DNA from: Phycisphaerales bacterium UBA7812
GTDB taxonomy: Bacteria; Planctomycetota; Phycisphaerae; Phycisphaerales; UBA1924
Direction of reading: 5' to 3'
Assembly: GCA_002480345.1 (NCBI GenBank)
Contig: DLBY01000142.1
Location: 1 to 27,758, forward strand
DNA length: 27,758 bases
The notes under the pieces are model-generated. The model was not told the origin of the DNA and searched no databases. It was given only the letters and a program-made list of their open reading frames with translations. Each line of letters starts with the position of its first letter. The first letter of the stretch is position 1. This document shows, piece after piece, positions 14,203-21,839 of the stretch. Both the position numbers and the translations under genes were made by a program.

Positions 14203-15459
14203 TCACGCCCCCACCGGCTCGGGCGCACGCCCTCGTTCGCTCGCCCTCAAGGCCCGCGTGATCCGGACGACCACCGCAGCCGCGAGCATGAGCGTGAACA
14301 CCGCGGCGCCGGTCGACTGCACGGCACCCACGGCGCCGTGGTCGTGCGCCCCCCCGTGCTCGGCGAGGCGGATCGCCCCGCCCAGCAACGCGTCGAACAG
14401 CACCCCGAACCCGACCGCGAACACGCCGATGACCGCGAGGTAGATCGCGAGCGCGCGCGCGCCGAGATCCTTCACGACCCACGACATCGTCGCGGCGTTC
14501 GTCGCGGGCCCCGCGAGCAGCAGCACCAGCGCCGCGCCGGGGCTCAGCCCCGCGACCACGAGCGTGTACGCGAGCGGCGTGCTGCTCGTGGCGCAGATGT
14601 ACAGGGGCAACCCCACGACCAGCATGAGCAACATGGGGAGCAGCCCCGTCCCGACATGCTGGGCGATCCATCCTTCCGGTACCGCCGCCGCGATGATCGC
14701 GCTGAGCACGAGCCCGACCGCGAGCCAGGGCGCGAGATCGAGCAGCATCGTCACGAACCCGTGCCGCACCGCGTCCCGCGCGCGCGCCGCCCAACCCGGC
14801 GCGTCGGCGGTCGATCCCGCCTCATCCCCCGAGCAGCAGGGCTTCCGGGTCGTTTCCGCGGGGGGCTGCGAGCAGCACGCGCCCGCGGGCGCCGGGATCG
14901 GTTCCGGGGCGCAGCACCCGCGAGGCTCCGGCGCCCCGTCGGGGTCGTGGTCCGCCCCGATCGTGAGCGACGCGGACGAGCAGCAGGGCTTGGGCGCCGC
15001 GGGCGCGACCGGTCGCTTCCGATCGGGCTTCGCGGGCGCGAACCACTCGATCAGCAGACCCGCGGAGAGCGCCGTCACCACCGCCGCGACGGGGCGCGTG
15101 AGCGCAAAGACCGGTCCGAACAGGGCCCAGGTGAGGGGAACAGACTCCTCTCCGGTCTGGGGTGTGCTGATCGCGAAGGCGGCCGAGGCACCACGCCCGG
15201 CCCCCGAAGAACGCAGCCCCGCCGCGACGGGGATCACGCTGCACGAGCACAGTGGGAGCGGGATCCCCAGGAGGCTCGCCTTGACGATCGGCGCGATCCG
15301 GGAGCGCTCCGCATCCGAAGAAAGATGGCGCGCGAGGAAATCCCGCGGGACGAACGCGTGGACGACGCCCGCGAGCGCGAGGCCCGCGAGGAGCCAGACC
15401 CCGCTGTCGAGCATGATCCGCCAGAACGCGGAGAGGGTGTCGGAAAGGAACGCGAGCAT
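14203..15459 (-). CDS. Heavy-metal efflux permease (SO_0444 / ArsP-DUF318-like) with Cys-rich loop
   Basis: A 418-aa polytopic membrane protein. It has two homologous membrane halves, each with the family motif region: PLPLCSCSVIPVAAGL (67-82, Cys71 and Cys73) in the first and GLPLYICATSSTPLAYTL (283-300, Cys289) in the second, then GPATNAATM (317-325). This matches the permease family annotated as SO_0444 Cu/Zn efflux transporters, related to ArsP/DUF318. The two halves are joined by a ~90-residue hydrophilic loop with four Cys-Cys pairs (159-160, 182-183, 195-196, 208-209), likely a soft-metal-binding segment. A His-containing HGGAHDHGA precedes the last helix. The start at 15459 has TAGCCT 6 nt upstream and no Shine-Dalgarno. 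No metal regulator gene is adjacent. The exact metal is inferred only. Confidence 0.85.
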   Translation of the reverse strand: MLAFLSDTLSAFWRIMLDSGVWLLAGLALAGVVHAFVPRDFLARHLSSDAERSRIAPIVKASLLGIPLPLCSCSVIPVAAGLRSSGAGRGASAAFAISTPQTGEESVPLTWALFGPVFALTRPVAAVVTALSAGLLIEWFAPAKPDRKRPVAPAAPKPCCSSASLTIGADHDPDGAPEPRGCCAPEPIPAPAGACCSQPPAETTRKPCCSGDEAGSTADAPGWAARARDAVRHGFVTMLLDLAPWLAVGLVLSAIIAAAVPEGWIAQHVGTGLLPMLLMLVVGLPLYICATSSTPLAYTLVVAGLSPGAALVLLLAGPATNAATMSWVVKDLGARALAIYLAVIGVFAVGFGVLFDALLGGAIRLAEHGGAHDHGAVGAVQSTGAAVFTLMLAAAVVVRITRALRASERGRAPEPVGA

Positions 15460-15465
15460 GAAACA

Positions 15466-15471
15466 AGGCTA
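15466..15471 (-). promoter_or_regulatory. Candidate -10 of leaderless permease transcript
   Basis: TAGCCT on the minus strand ends 6 nt before the ATG at 15459, in the 68-nt gap to the upstream sulfotransferase. The sequence between is too short for a ribosome binding site. Confidence 0.4.
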
Positions 15472-15527
15472 GCGCCGATCCGGCGCACACCCGCGCCCGA
15501 TGAACACGGGGCGAACAGGCGCCCCGC

Positions 15528-16259
15528 TCAGGCGCCGCCCAGCCGGCGCTCAAACAGTGTCAATGCGTCGTTATAGAGGACGGTGTCGAACGCCGCCTCG
15601 CGCCGGATCCGCCCGACCAGCGCCGGGTCGAGATCGTCGGCGCGGGGGCGATTCTCGGTCACATTCCGGCTCTCCCACTCCACCGCGGGCCAGCGGAGCT
15701 CGCGCGTGAACAGCGCGACGGTGTCCGCGAACCGCTCGACGAGGCCGAACGCGGCGCACGCGCGGAGGTTGTGCCCGGCGCTGTCGAGTTGGTCCTCGGG
15801 CGTGCGCGCGCCGCGGCTCGCGAGCATCGCGGTCTGCAGGTTCATCTCGCCCGCGAGCAGGCCCGATTCGACGCAGTCCGCGAGCGAGAGGTTCCCCTCC
15901 GTCACGGCCTTGTGGTGCAGCGCGTTGGGCGCGCGCCGGGTGAAGTGGTAGAACGAGATCACGCGCTCGACCGGGTCGCGGAGGACCGTAATTGCGCGCG
16001 CCCCCGGGATGACAGCCTGCGCCCCCCACGGGATGTGCCCCGCGAGCAACGCGACCCGGGCGCGGTCCTCCAGCGGGCGAGACGCGAACGCGCGGAGCTC
16101 CCCGCCCTTGTTGGTCAGGAACTCGATCGGGTGATCCGCGTAGACACGCTCGAGGATCCCGCGGAGCGTCATCCCCGCGGTCTTGGGCAGATGGAGGAAC
16201 ACGACAGGGCGAACAGGACCCGAATTGGTCGGCGGAGTTGAGGGCGGTTCCGAGCGCAT
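15528..16259 (-). CDS. Sulfotransferase family protein (paralogue 2)
   Basis: A 243-aa PAPS-dependent sulfotransferase, paralogous to the one at 13428-14153. The PAPS loop is VFLHLPKTAGMTL (residues ~20-32) and the 3'-phosphate segment is ITVLRDPVERVISFYHF (~86-102). The C-terminal blocks ACAAFGLVERF, EWESRNVTENRPRADDL and LTLFERRL correspond one by one to those of paralogue 1. It has no signal peptide. The start ATG 16259 is preferred because TACGGT lies 7 nt upstream; a GTG at 16292 in the same frame would add 11 unconserved residues. The acceptor is unknown. Two copies so close together suggest duplication and divergence in acceptor choice. Confidence 0.84.
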   Translation of the reverse strand: MRSEPPSTPPTNSGPVRPVVFLHLPKTAGMTLRGILERVYADHPIEFLTNKGGELRAFASRPLEDRARVALLAGHIPWGAQAVIPGARAITVLRDPVERVISFYHFTRRAPNALHHKAVTEGNLSLADCVESGLLAGEMNLQTAMLASRGARTPEDQLDSAGHNLRACAAFGLVERFADTVALFTRELRWPAVEWESRNVTENRPRADDLDPALVGRIRREAAFDTVLYNDALTLFERRLGGA

Positions 16260-16266
16260 CGGACGG

Positions 16267-16272
16267 ACCGTA
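16267..16272 (-). promoter_or_regulatory. Candidate -10 of leaderless sulfotransferase 2 transcript
   Basis: TACGGT on the minus strand ends 7 nt before the ATG at 16259, following the TAnnnT pattern of the other leaderless candidates. It has only the three anchor matches, so it is weaker than TATAGT before paralogue 1. Confidence 0.3.
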
Positions 16273-16335
16273 GGCGGCTGCCGCGACTCCACGAAGCAGA
16301 TCGGGCAGCCACCGCTCGGACCGGAAGAGGGGCTC

Positions 16336-16341
16336 TATCAT
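16336..16341 (+). promoter_or_regulatory. Candidate -10 element for nuoD
   Basis: TATCAT lies in the 165-nt divergent region between sulfotransferase 2 and nuoD, 83 nt before the nuoD ATG. No clear -35 is seen. The transcript would include the palindrome at 16358-16373. Confidence 0.35.
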
Positions 16342-16357
16342 TGAAACCGTGCGCGGG

Positions 16358-16373
16358 CGGGGTTCGAACCCCG
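16358..16373. repeat. Perfect 16-nt palindrome in the nuoD leader (T-arm-like)
   Basis: CGGGGTTCGAACCCCG is a perfect palindrome, 51 nt before the nuoD ATG and just after its predicted -10. It looks like a tRNA T-arm, but no matching acceptor, D or anticodon arms occur on either strand. It may be an operator, an RNA hairpin in the leader, or a remnant of a tRNA-derived attachment site. Confidence 0.5.
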
Positions 16374-16424
16374 TTCGGCAGACGAGACGGAACGACCCAG
16401 CACGATCGAAAGGCCGACGCCGCC

Positions 16425-17714
16425 ATGCCTTACACACTCAAGCCCGACGAGGGTCTCTCGGTCGATGCCGACCGGATCGATTACATCAACGAGCATGTGG
16501 ATACGGGCGACCGCTGGGTCCTCAACTTCGGCCCCCAGCACCCCGCGACGCACACGACGCTGCGGCTCGTGCTCGAGCTCGACGGAGAGCGGATCGCGCG
16601 CTGCACGCCGCACATCGGCTACCTGCACTCGGGTTTCGAGAAGCTGGGGGAGAACCTCGACTACAACCAGTATGTGACGATCGTGAGCCGGATGAACTAT
16701 CTGAGCCCGATCGCCAACGACATCTGCTGGCACCACACCGTCGAGAAGCTGTTCGGGATCGAGATCACGCCCCGGTGCAAGGTCGTGCGCACGATCATGG
16801 CGGAGCTGGCGCGCATCCAGGACCACCTCCTGTGCCTCGGCGCCGCGGCGCTGGACCTCGGCGCGTTCACGGGCTTCCTCTACGGGTTCAACCCCCGCGA
16901 GAAGATCTACGACATCTGCGATTACATCGCGGGGCAGCGCTATCACCCCGACTGGACCCGCGTCGGCGGCGCGATGCAGGACCTGCCCGATGAAGAGACC
17001 TTCAAGACGATGGTCAAGAACTTCATCAACGACGACCTGTCGGTCGCGATCAACGACCTCGACAGGCTGCTGAGCCGGAACCGGATCTTCATCGACCGGA
17101 CCGACGGGGTGGGCGTGCTGACAACCGAGAACGCGATCGCGTGGTCGAGCACGGGCCCGATCGCCCGCGCCTCGGGCGTGCGCCGCGATGTCCGCAAGGA
17201 CGAGCCCTACCTCTGCTATGCCGACAACTGGGACGGCGAGGGCGCCGAGGCGGTCAAGTTCAGCGTCCCGCTGGGCAGCAAGGGCGATGTCTACGAGCGC
17301 TTCCAGGTCCGCCTCGAGGAGGTCAAGCAGTCGATGAAGATCATCGGCCAGCTCATCGACAACATCCCGGGCGGGCCCATGGACACCTTCGCGGATTCCA
17401 AGATGGTCAAGCCTCGCAAGGACGAGGTGTACGGCTCCATCGAGGGCCTCATCCAGCACTTCGAGCTCGTCATGACCAACCGGGGCTGGAAGGCGCCGGT
17501 CGCGGAGTGCTACGGCTGCAACGAGACCGCGAACGGTGAACTCGGGTTCTACATCATCTCCGACGGCGGCCCGCGCCCCTGGCGCGTCAAGACCCGCCCG
17601 CCTTCGTTCATCAACTACTCGCTGATGCCCCAGCTCATCGAGGGACACATGCTCGCCGACATCGTCGCGGTGCTGGGCTCGCTCAACATCGTCGCCGCGG
17701 AACTCGACAGGTGA
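16425..17714 (+). CDS. nuoD: NADH-quinone oxidoreductase subunit D
   Basis: The 49-kDa-type subunit of respiratory complex I, part of the peripheral arm near the quinone site. It is 429 aa, within the normal range. Family landmarks are present: FGPQHPATHTTLRLVLELDG (~29-48), HIGYLHSGFEKLGE (~61-74), YVTIVSRMNYLSPIAND (~80-96), and the C-terminal DIVAVLGSLNIVAAELDR. The usual short segment before the GELG strand is expanded and Cys-containing (ECYGCNETANGELG), unlike the common EAPKGE form. GAAAGG lies 11 nt before the start. No other nuo gene is adjacent; it stands alone between a sulfotransferase and lipoprotein genes, so complex I genes are at least partly dispersed in this genome or this is an extra copy. 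Confidence 0.94.
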   Translation: MPYTLKPDEGLSVDADRIDYINEHVDTGDRWVLNFGPQHPATHTTLRLVLELDGERIARCTPHIGYLHSGFEKLGENLDYNQYVTIVSRMNYLSPIANDICWHHTVEKLFGIEITPRCKVVRTIMAELARIQDHLLCLGAAALDLGAFTGFLYGFNPREKIYDICDYIAGQRYHPDWTRVGGAMQDLPDEETFKTMVKNFINDDLSVAINDLDRLLSRNRIFIDRTDGVGVLTTENAIAWSSTGPIARASGVRRDVRKDEPYLCYADNWDGEGAEAVKFSVPLGSKGDVYERFQVRLEEVKQSMKIIGQLIDNIPGGPMDTFADSKMVKPRKDEVYGSIEGLIQHFELVMTNRGWKAPVAECYGCNETANGELGFYIISDGGPRPWRVKTRPPSFINYSLMPQLIEGHMLADIVAVLGSLNIVAAELDR

Positions 17715-17752
17715 GTTCCCCGCGATTCCGATACCACCCGGGAGGACACCCC

Positions 17753-18001
17753 ATGCGCGCACGGATCGGACGAACTCTCGCGGTCGCCTCGCTCGGCGTG
17801 CTCTCGCTCGCGATGGGCGCCTGCACGACACGCACCGTCGTGCTGACCAACACGAGCAACCAGCCCGCGAAGCTAACCTCGACCGGCACGAGCGACGGGT
17901 GGGATTACGAGCGCACCCTCGCGCCGGGCGAGTCGTTCGAACTCAAAGTCGGCGCCAACCAGCCCATCAGCATGCCGGGATTGACCGTCCGGGTCCGCTG
18001 A
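17753..18001 (+). CDS. Small lipoprotein of unknown function
   Basis: An 82-aa precursor with a lipoprotein signal peptide: basic start (MRARIGR), hydrophobic core, and lipobox LAMGAC, with Cys24 as the lipidated residue. The mature part of about 59 residues is polar and predicted to be beta-rich (TVVLTNTSNQPAKL, then ERTLAPGESFEL). No catalytic motif or known domain is recognised. GGGAGG about 8 nt before the ATG makes the start secure. It lies 38 nt after nuoD on the same strand and may be co-transcribed, but a link to complex I is not supported. It could be a small outer-membrane or periplasmic structural lipoprotein. Confidence 0.75.
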   Translation: MRARIGRTLAVASLGVLSLAMGACTTRTVVLTNTSNQPAKLTSTGTSDGWDYERTLAPGESFELKVGANQPISMPGLTVRVR

Positions 18002-18119
18002 GCAGGCTGGATCGCGATCCGCCCCGTCTTCGCCTGTTCGGGGTGATGCACGGCACAGACCACCGGGTGGGGCGCGGCCGCGGTCACTTCCCGGGTCGTC
18101 CCACGCCGATACCCGGTGC

Positions 18120-19013
18120 ATGCCCACCCGTTCCCCGGCTTGCTGTCATCACGCGTGCGTCGCGGCCGCGGCGCTGCTGCTCGGAAGCTCTCCCCTCGCG
18201 GGCTGCGCCACGACGCGTCCCCTGGACGAGGCGACGATCGCCGCGGAGCCTGTCGCGGCGAGGGCTCGCGCGCATGTCACGCTCGCCGCGATCGGGGTCG
18301 CGGTCCCGCGCGAGGGCGGGCGTTCCAGTCTCGGCGCGGTCCGGCCCGTCACCTGCATCCGCCTCCCGAACGGACAGCTGCTGACCGCGGCGCACACACT
18401 CCCCGCGGCGCACCTCGGCGCGGACCGGGTCATCACCGACCCCGTCACGGGCGCACTGCGGATCGACCGCCGCGCGGGCGAGGCCGCCCCGCCCCCGCTG
18501 GTCTTCATCGTCGACGACACGATCGGGACGGCCCGCGTCTCCGCGTCCGATGCGCTGCGGTACAGCATCAGCCCCGCGGCGAGCCGGGAGGAGGCGGGCG
18601 CCGACTGGGCGGTCGTCTCGCCCGACGAAGCGCGCGCGTGGGCGACCCCCGTTGCACGGGTCGGCGCGCCCCGCGTCGGCGAACGCTGCTTCATGGTCGG
18701 CTTCCCGGCGGCGTTGATGGACCAAGGCCTTTTCGAGACGGCGCCGGGTGTGCGCCGACCCGAAGACCTGCGATGGATCGGCGCGCCGGGTGTCGTGATC
18801 GAGGGAAGCGTCCGCTTCGCGGGCAACGACCGCATCCTCATCGACACGCGGGGTGAACTGGGCGCGAAGGCGAAGGGCCTGTCGGGCGGCGGCGTGTTCG
18901 TCGATCGCGGGGGCGAAGCGGTGCTCGTCGGGATCGCGGTGCAGGCCTCGAAACGCGGGGGCGAGGTCACCGCCTGCCCGCTCCCGAGCGAGGTCCGGAA
19001 CCTGTTCGATTAG
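18120..19013 (+). CDS. Trypsin-like (S1 fold) serine protease lipoprotein
   Basis: A 297-aa exported lipoprotein with a chymotrypsin-like protease domain. The lipobox LAGC places the lipid anchor at Cys29. The catalytic triad can be read in the proper order and context: LLTAAHTL with His92, GADWAVVS with Asp162, and GLSGGGVF with Ser255, followed by the usual strand VLVGIAVQA. This resembles the HtrA/trypsin-type group, but there is no PDZ domain. The substrate is unknown; an envelope quality-control or processing role is inferred. The start ATG 18120 begins a proper signal peptide; no clear Shine-Dalgarno is present. The gene ends tail-to-tail with the next one, their stop codons overlapping by two bases (19011-19012). 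Confidence 0.75.
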   Translation: MPTRSPACCHHACVAAAALLLGSSPLAGCATTRPLDEATIAAEPVAARARAHVTLAAIGVAVPREGGRSSLGAVRPVTCIRLPNGQLLTAAHTLPAAHLGADRVITDPVTGALRIDRRAGEAAPPPLVFIVDDTIGTARVSASDALRYSISPAASREEAGADWAVVSPDEARAWATPVARVGAPRVGERCFMVGFPAALMDQGLFETAPGVRRPEDLRWIGAPGVVIEGSVRFAGNDRILIDTRGELGAKAKGLSGGGVFVDRGGEAVLVGIAVQASKRGGEVTACPLPSEVRNLFD

Positions 19014-19738
19014 TCCCACTCAAACGAGCAGGTCTGGTCGTAGAGCGCGAAGAACGCGAGCAGATCCGCCACATCGAGCAGGCCCCAGGGCTGTGCATAG
19101 TCGACGATCGGCGAGCCCGCGAAGAACAGGTCGGTGAACGCGACGATGTCGGTCGGCGTGTGGGCGAACCAGGGCGAGGCGAGGTCCGCGCCGTCGCAGC
19201 CGGGCTGGTTGATCCGATCCGTGCGGACGCGGATCGGTCCGCCTGCGGGCGCGTCGGACGGGCCGTTGCGCGCGTACACGATCAGTTCATTCGGGGGCGC
19301 GAAGACGGTGATCGTTCCCTTGAAGTCGTACCACTGCATGCGGGCGTCGCGGGTGAACCGTGTCGAGAACGACAGGAAGGGCATGCGGGACGGCGCAAAG
19401 GGGGGAAGCAGATCGTTCCGACCCGAGTGGATCCCGAGCAGCGCCGCGCCGTACGCGAAGGGGCGGAGCGACTCGCGGAGCACGAGCGCTTCGGTGTCGC
19501 TGACCTGGGCGGAGAACATGTCGTAGGGCATGCACAGCCCGTCCACCGTCACGACGCGAGAGCCAGCGGGGAGATCGTCGGGCAACTCGATCCACGCGGT
19601 CCAGGAGACGGAATCGCCCGCGCGAGCCGCGTCGCGGTCCGCGATGAAGTCGACGGTGATGGGCTCTCCCGCGATGGTCGGGAGACAGCAAACCGACCAC
19701 GCGGCGGCAGAGATGGCGAGGATGGATCGCGGGTGCAT
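19010..19738 (-). CDS. Exported protein with C-terminal dockerin-like module, function unknown
   Basis: A 242-aa secreted protein. The signal peptide is MHPRSILAISAAAWSVCCLP with TIAGEP after it. The body (residues ~25-180) looks like an all-beta domain (ITVDFIADRDAARAGDSVSW, then WYDFKGTITVFAPPNEL) with no enzymatic motif. The last ~55 residues consist of two related acidic half-repeats, CDGADLASPW...DIVAFTDLFFAG and VDYAQPWGLLDVADLLAFFA, ending near a terminal Cys. This ADLA..WG..D..DL.AF pattern resembles C-terminal modules common on exported proteins of Phycisphaerae (my recollection) and is reminiscent of dockerin EF-hand repeats. The longer open frame upstream of the ATG lacks a signal-peptide-compatible start. 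The role is probably extracellular attachment or complex formation. Confidence 0.7.
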   Translation of the reverse strand: MHPRSILAISAAAWSVCCLPTIAGEPITVDFIADRDAARAGDSVSWTAWIELPDDLPAGSRVVTVDGLCMPYDMFSAQVSDTEALVLRESLRPFAYGAALLGIHSGRNDLLPPFAPSRMPFLSFSTRFTRDARMQWYDFKGTITVFAPPNELIVYARNGPSDAPAGGPIRVRTDRINQPGCDGADLASPWFAHTPTDIVAFTDLFFAGSPIVDYAQPWGLLDVADLLAFFALYDQTCSFEWD

Positions 19739-19855
19739 GGTCGGTTGCCCGTCCCTCGGGCTCTTCTCGACGCGTGGGGGTGTCTCTCTCGGATGCCCCG
19801 CTGCGTCCGTGCGTTCGGGGAAGAGCCCGGCGTGCGGTCCGGGCAAGGTGGTCGG

Positions 19856-19884
19856 AGTGTAGCCGCTCCCCGATCCAGCTCCAA
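19856..19884 (-). promoter_or_regulatory. Candidate promoter for the exported module protein
   Basis: On the minus strand TTGGAG (19884-19879) and TACACT (19861-19856) are 17 nt apart. The leader to the ATG at 19738 would be about 110 nt. This is the best -35/-10 pair in the 227-nt gap between this gene and the M3 peptidase gene. Confidence 0.4.
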
Positions 19885-19965
19885 CGGTGTCCCGGTGATC
19901 GGCGTTGTTTGCTGAGTTCTACGCAGAAGGCCGCGGAGGAAACCGGAGCGCACCGTCCTGTTGAA

Positions 19966-21711
19966 TCAGAGCCGATCGAGCTCCGCTTCGACGCGGTCGC
20001 GGATGCGCGCGATCGTCCCGGCGCCGAAGTCGAATTCCAGCCCCGCGGCGGCGAACAGCTCGGGCAGCGGGCGCGACCCGCCTAGCGCCAGCGCCTTCTT
20101 GTACGCGTCGAGCGCGACAGCCGTCCCCTCGTCCATGGAGCGGATCCAGAGCTGGTAGGCGCCGAGCTGGGCGATGCCGTACTCGATGTAGTAGAAGGGG
20201 ACCGCGAAGGGATGGGGCTGGGCGTGCCACATGGTGTCGCGTGCGTCGGCGGTGGAATCGTCCCACGCGACGCGTGAACCCCGCACGCCGAACCGCTCGA
20301 TAAGCGACCGCCAGTGCGCGGTGCGCTCGTCGCGCGAGTGGGCCGGGTTGTCGTAGACCCAGTGCTGGAACGCGTCGATCGTCGCGGTCCAGGGCAGGAT
20401 CTTCATCCCGTGGTCGATGAGCTGGATCTTCCTGGCGCGGGCGCGGTCGTCGGGGTTCGGATAGAACGCGTCGAGGTGGGGAAGCGTCAGCAGCTCCATG
20501 CTCATGCTCGCGACCTCCGCGAACTCGATCGGCGCGTTGCGGTCCGCGAGCAGCGGCATCGGCGCGCACAGCATCGAGTGGAACGCGTGCCCCGCCTCGT
20601 GGATCATCGTCTCGACATCGCGGTGCACACCCGCGGCGTTCATGAAAATGAAGGGCTTGCCGGTCTGCTCGAGCATGTACTGGTAGCCGCCCGCGGTCTT
20701 CCCGGGTCGGCTATCGAGATCGAGAAACTCCCCCGTCGCGACGCCCTCGGTGTTGGCGCCATCCCCCAGCGTCGCGAACATCCCCGCGAGCTCCGGGTCG
20801 AGCGCCTCGAACACGCGCCGGGTCTTCGCGACGAGGTCGACTCCGCCCTCGAAGGGCCTGAGCGGCTCGCCCCCCTCGGGGTCCACGCTCAGGTCCCAGG
20901 GCCTCAGCTCGTCGATCCCCAGGCCCTCGGCGCGCATCGCGTCGAACCGCGCCGCGAGCGGCATGAGCTCCTTCTCCACGCCCTCGTGGAACGCGTAGCA
21001 GGTCTCGGGCGAGTAATCGAAACGGTGCTTCGCGGCGAACATGAACCCCGTGAAGGTGTCGAACCCCGCGTTCTGCGCCACCTCGTGGCGCAGGCGCACC
21101 ATCTCGTCGAAGATCGCGTCGATCCGGTCGCGGTCCCGGAGCCTGCGCTCCGCGGTCGCGCGCCACGCACGCTCCCGGAGCGCTCGGTCCGTGGACTCGG
21201 CGTACACCGCCATCTGGGGGATCGTCTTCGTCTCGCCCTCGAACTCGACCGTCATCGCGCCGACGATCGTCTGGTGGTCCTGGCTCAGCGATTCGAGCCT
21301 CGTCTCGAGCGGGATGTTCTCCTCCCGGAACAGGTCCACATCCGCCTTCGTGTCGCGGTGCAGCACCGCGTACGCGCCAGCCGTCAGACCCAGCCGCTCC
21401 GTCGCCTCGACCTGCTTGGTGTCCATCTCGAACGCGACGGGTTTGAGCCTCGGCGCGACTTCTTCGATGTACGCGCGGTACGCGCCCGAGGCACGCTCGT
21501 CCGCGGTGTTGCAGGTCATGTTGATGTAGAGCCGGGCGCCCGCCTCGGAGCACGCGGCGTCGAGGGCCGATCGGTCGCGCAGCCAGGCGTCGAGATCGCC
21601 GGCCGACCCGATCGAGCGATCGAGCAGCGCCCTCGCGAGGGGCTCGACCTGCTCCCACTTCGAGGCATCCAGATCGTCGGGCAGGAAGCGGCGGGTCGTC
21701 GCGGTGGTCAT
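19966..21711 (-). CDS. pepF: Oligoendopeptidase F (M3B metallopeptidase)
   Basis: A cytoplasmic zinc metallopeptidase of family M3B that trims oligopeptides, 581 aa, the normal length. The zinc motif HEAGH is at 371-375 within VETMIHEAGHAFHSM, and the third ligand Glu399 is in EFAEVASMSMELL. The N-terminal helical domain and the C-terminal catalytic-cleft residues (HPFAVPFYYIEYGIAQLGA, around residues 515-533) match the PepF group rather than the Dcp/thimet group. There is no signal peptide. AGGAG lies 8 nt before the ATG at 21711 and makes the start secure. It stands alone on the minus strand, after the terminator of the ClpP/NfeD-like gene pair. Confidence 0.95.
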   Translation of the reverse strand: MTTATTRRFLPDDLDASKWEQVEPLARALLDRSIGSAGDLDAWLRDRSALDAACSEAGARLYINMTCNTADERASGAYRAYIEEVAPRLKPVAFEMDTKQVEATERLGLTAGAYAVLHRDTKADVDLFREENIPLETRLESLSQDHQTIVGAMTVEFEGETKTIPQMAVYAESTDRALRERAWRATAERRLRDRDRIDAIFDEMVRLRHEVAQNAGFDTFTGFMFAAKHRFDYSPETCYAFHEGVEKELMPLAARFDAMRAEGLGIDELRPWDLSVDPEGGEPLRPFEGGVDLVAKTRRVFEALDPELAGMFATLGDGANTEGVATGEFLDLDSRPGKTAGGYQYMLEQTGKPFIFMNAAGVHRDVETMIHEAGHAFHSMLCAPMPLLADRNAPIEFAEVASMSMELLTLPHLDAFYPNPDDRARARKIQLIDHGMKILPWTATIDAFQHWVYDNPAHSRDERTAHWRSLIERFGVRGSRVAWDDSTADARDTMWHAQPHPFAVPFYYIEYGIAQLGAYQLWIRSMDEGTAVALDAYKKALALGGSRPLPELFAAAGLEFDFGAGTIARIRDRVEAELDRL

Positions 21712-21790
21712 CGGCGTCTCCTGGAGTCACGCGTCGTCGTGGGCGCTCGTGCATCATTCGCGCCCGGGACCCCCGGGGCGCGGGCGCACG

Positions 21791-21816
21791 AAAAAGCGGG
21801 GCCCTCGGGCCCCGCT
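21791..21816 (-). terminator. Rho-independent terminator of the ClpP/NfeD-like operon
   Basis: On the minus strand an 8-10 bp GC stem (AGCGGGGCCC paired with GGGCCCCGCT, loop 2-4 nt) is followed at once by five T. It begins 24 nt after the stop at 21840. It is the only classical intrinsic terminator I can see in the window. Confidence 0.85.
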
Positions 21817-21839
21817 CGGCATCGGCTCGATCGCTCCGA

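Noticed and set aside
16340..16385. Possible tRNA gene around GGGTTCGAACCCC
   Set aside because: Neither strand provides a matching acceptor stem (GCCGAAC or CGCGGGC partners missing), D-arm or anticodon arm. Only the T-arm-like palindrome is kept.
21761..21780. GC-rich inverted repeat upstream of pepF
   Set aside because: The arms are imperfect and composed only of G and C runs, which are common at this GC content. The neighbouring hairpin with T-tract is the real terminator.
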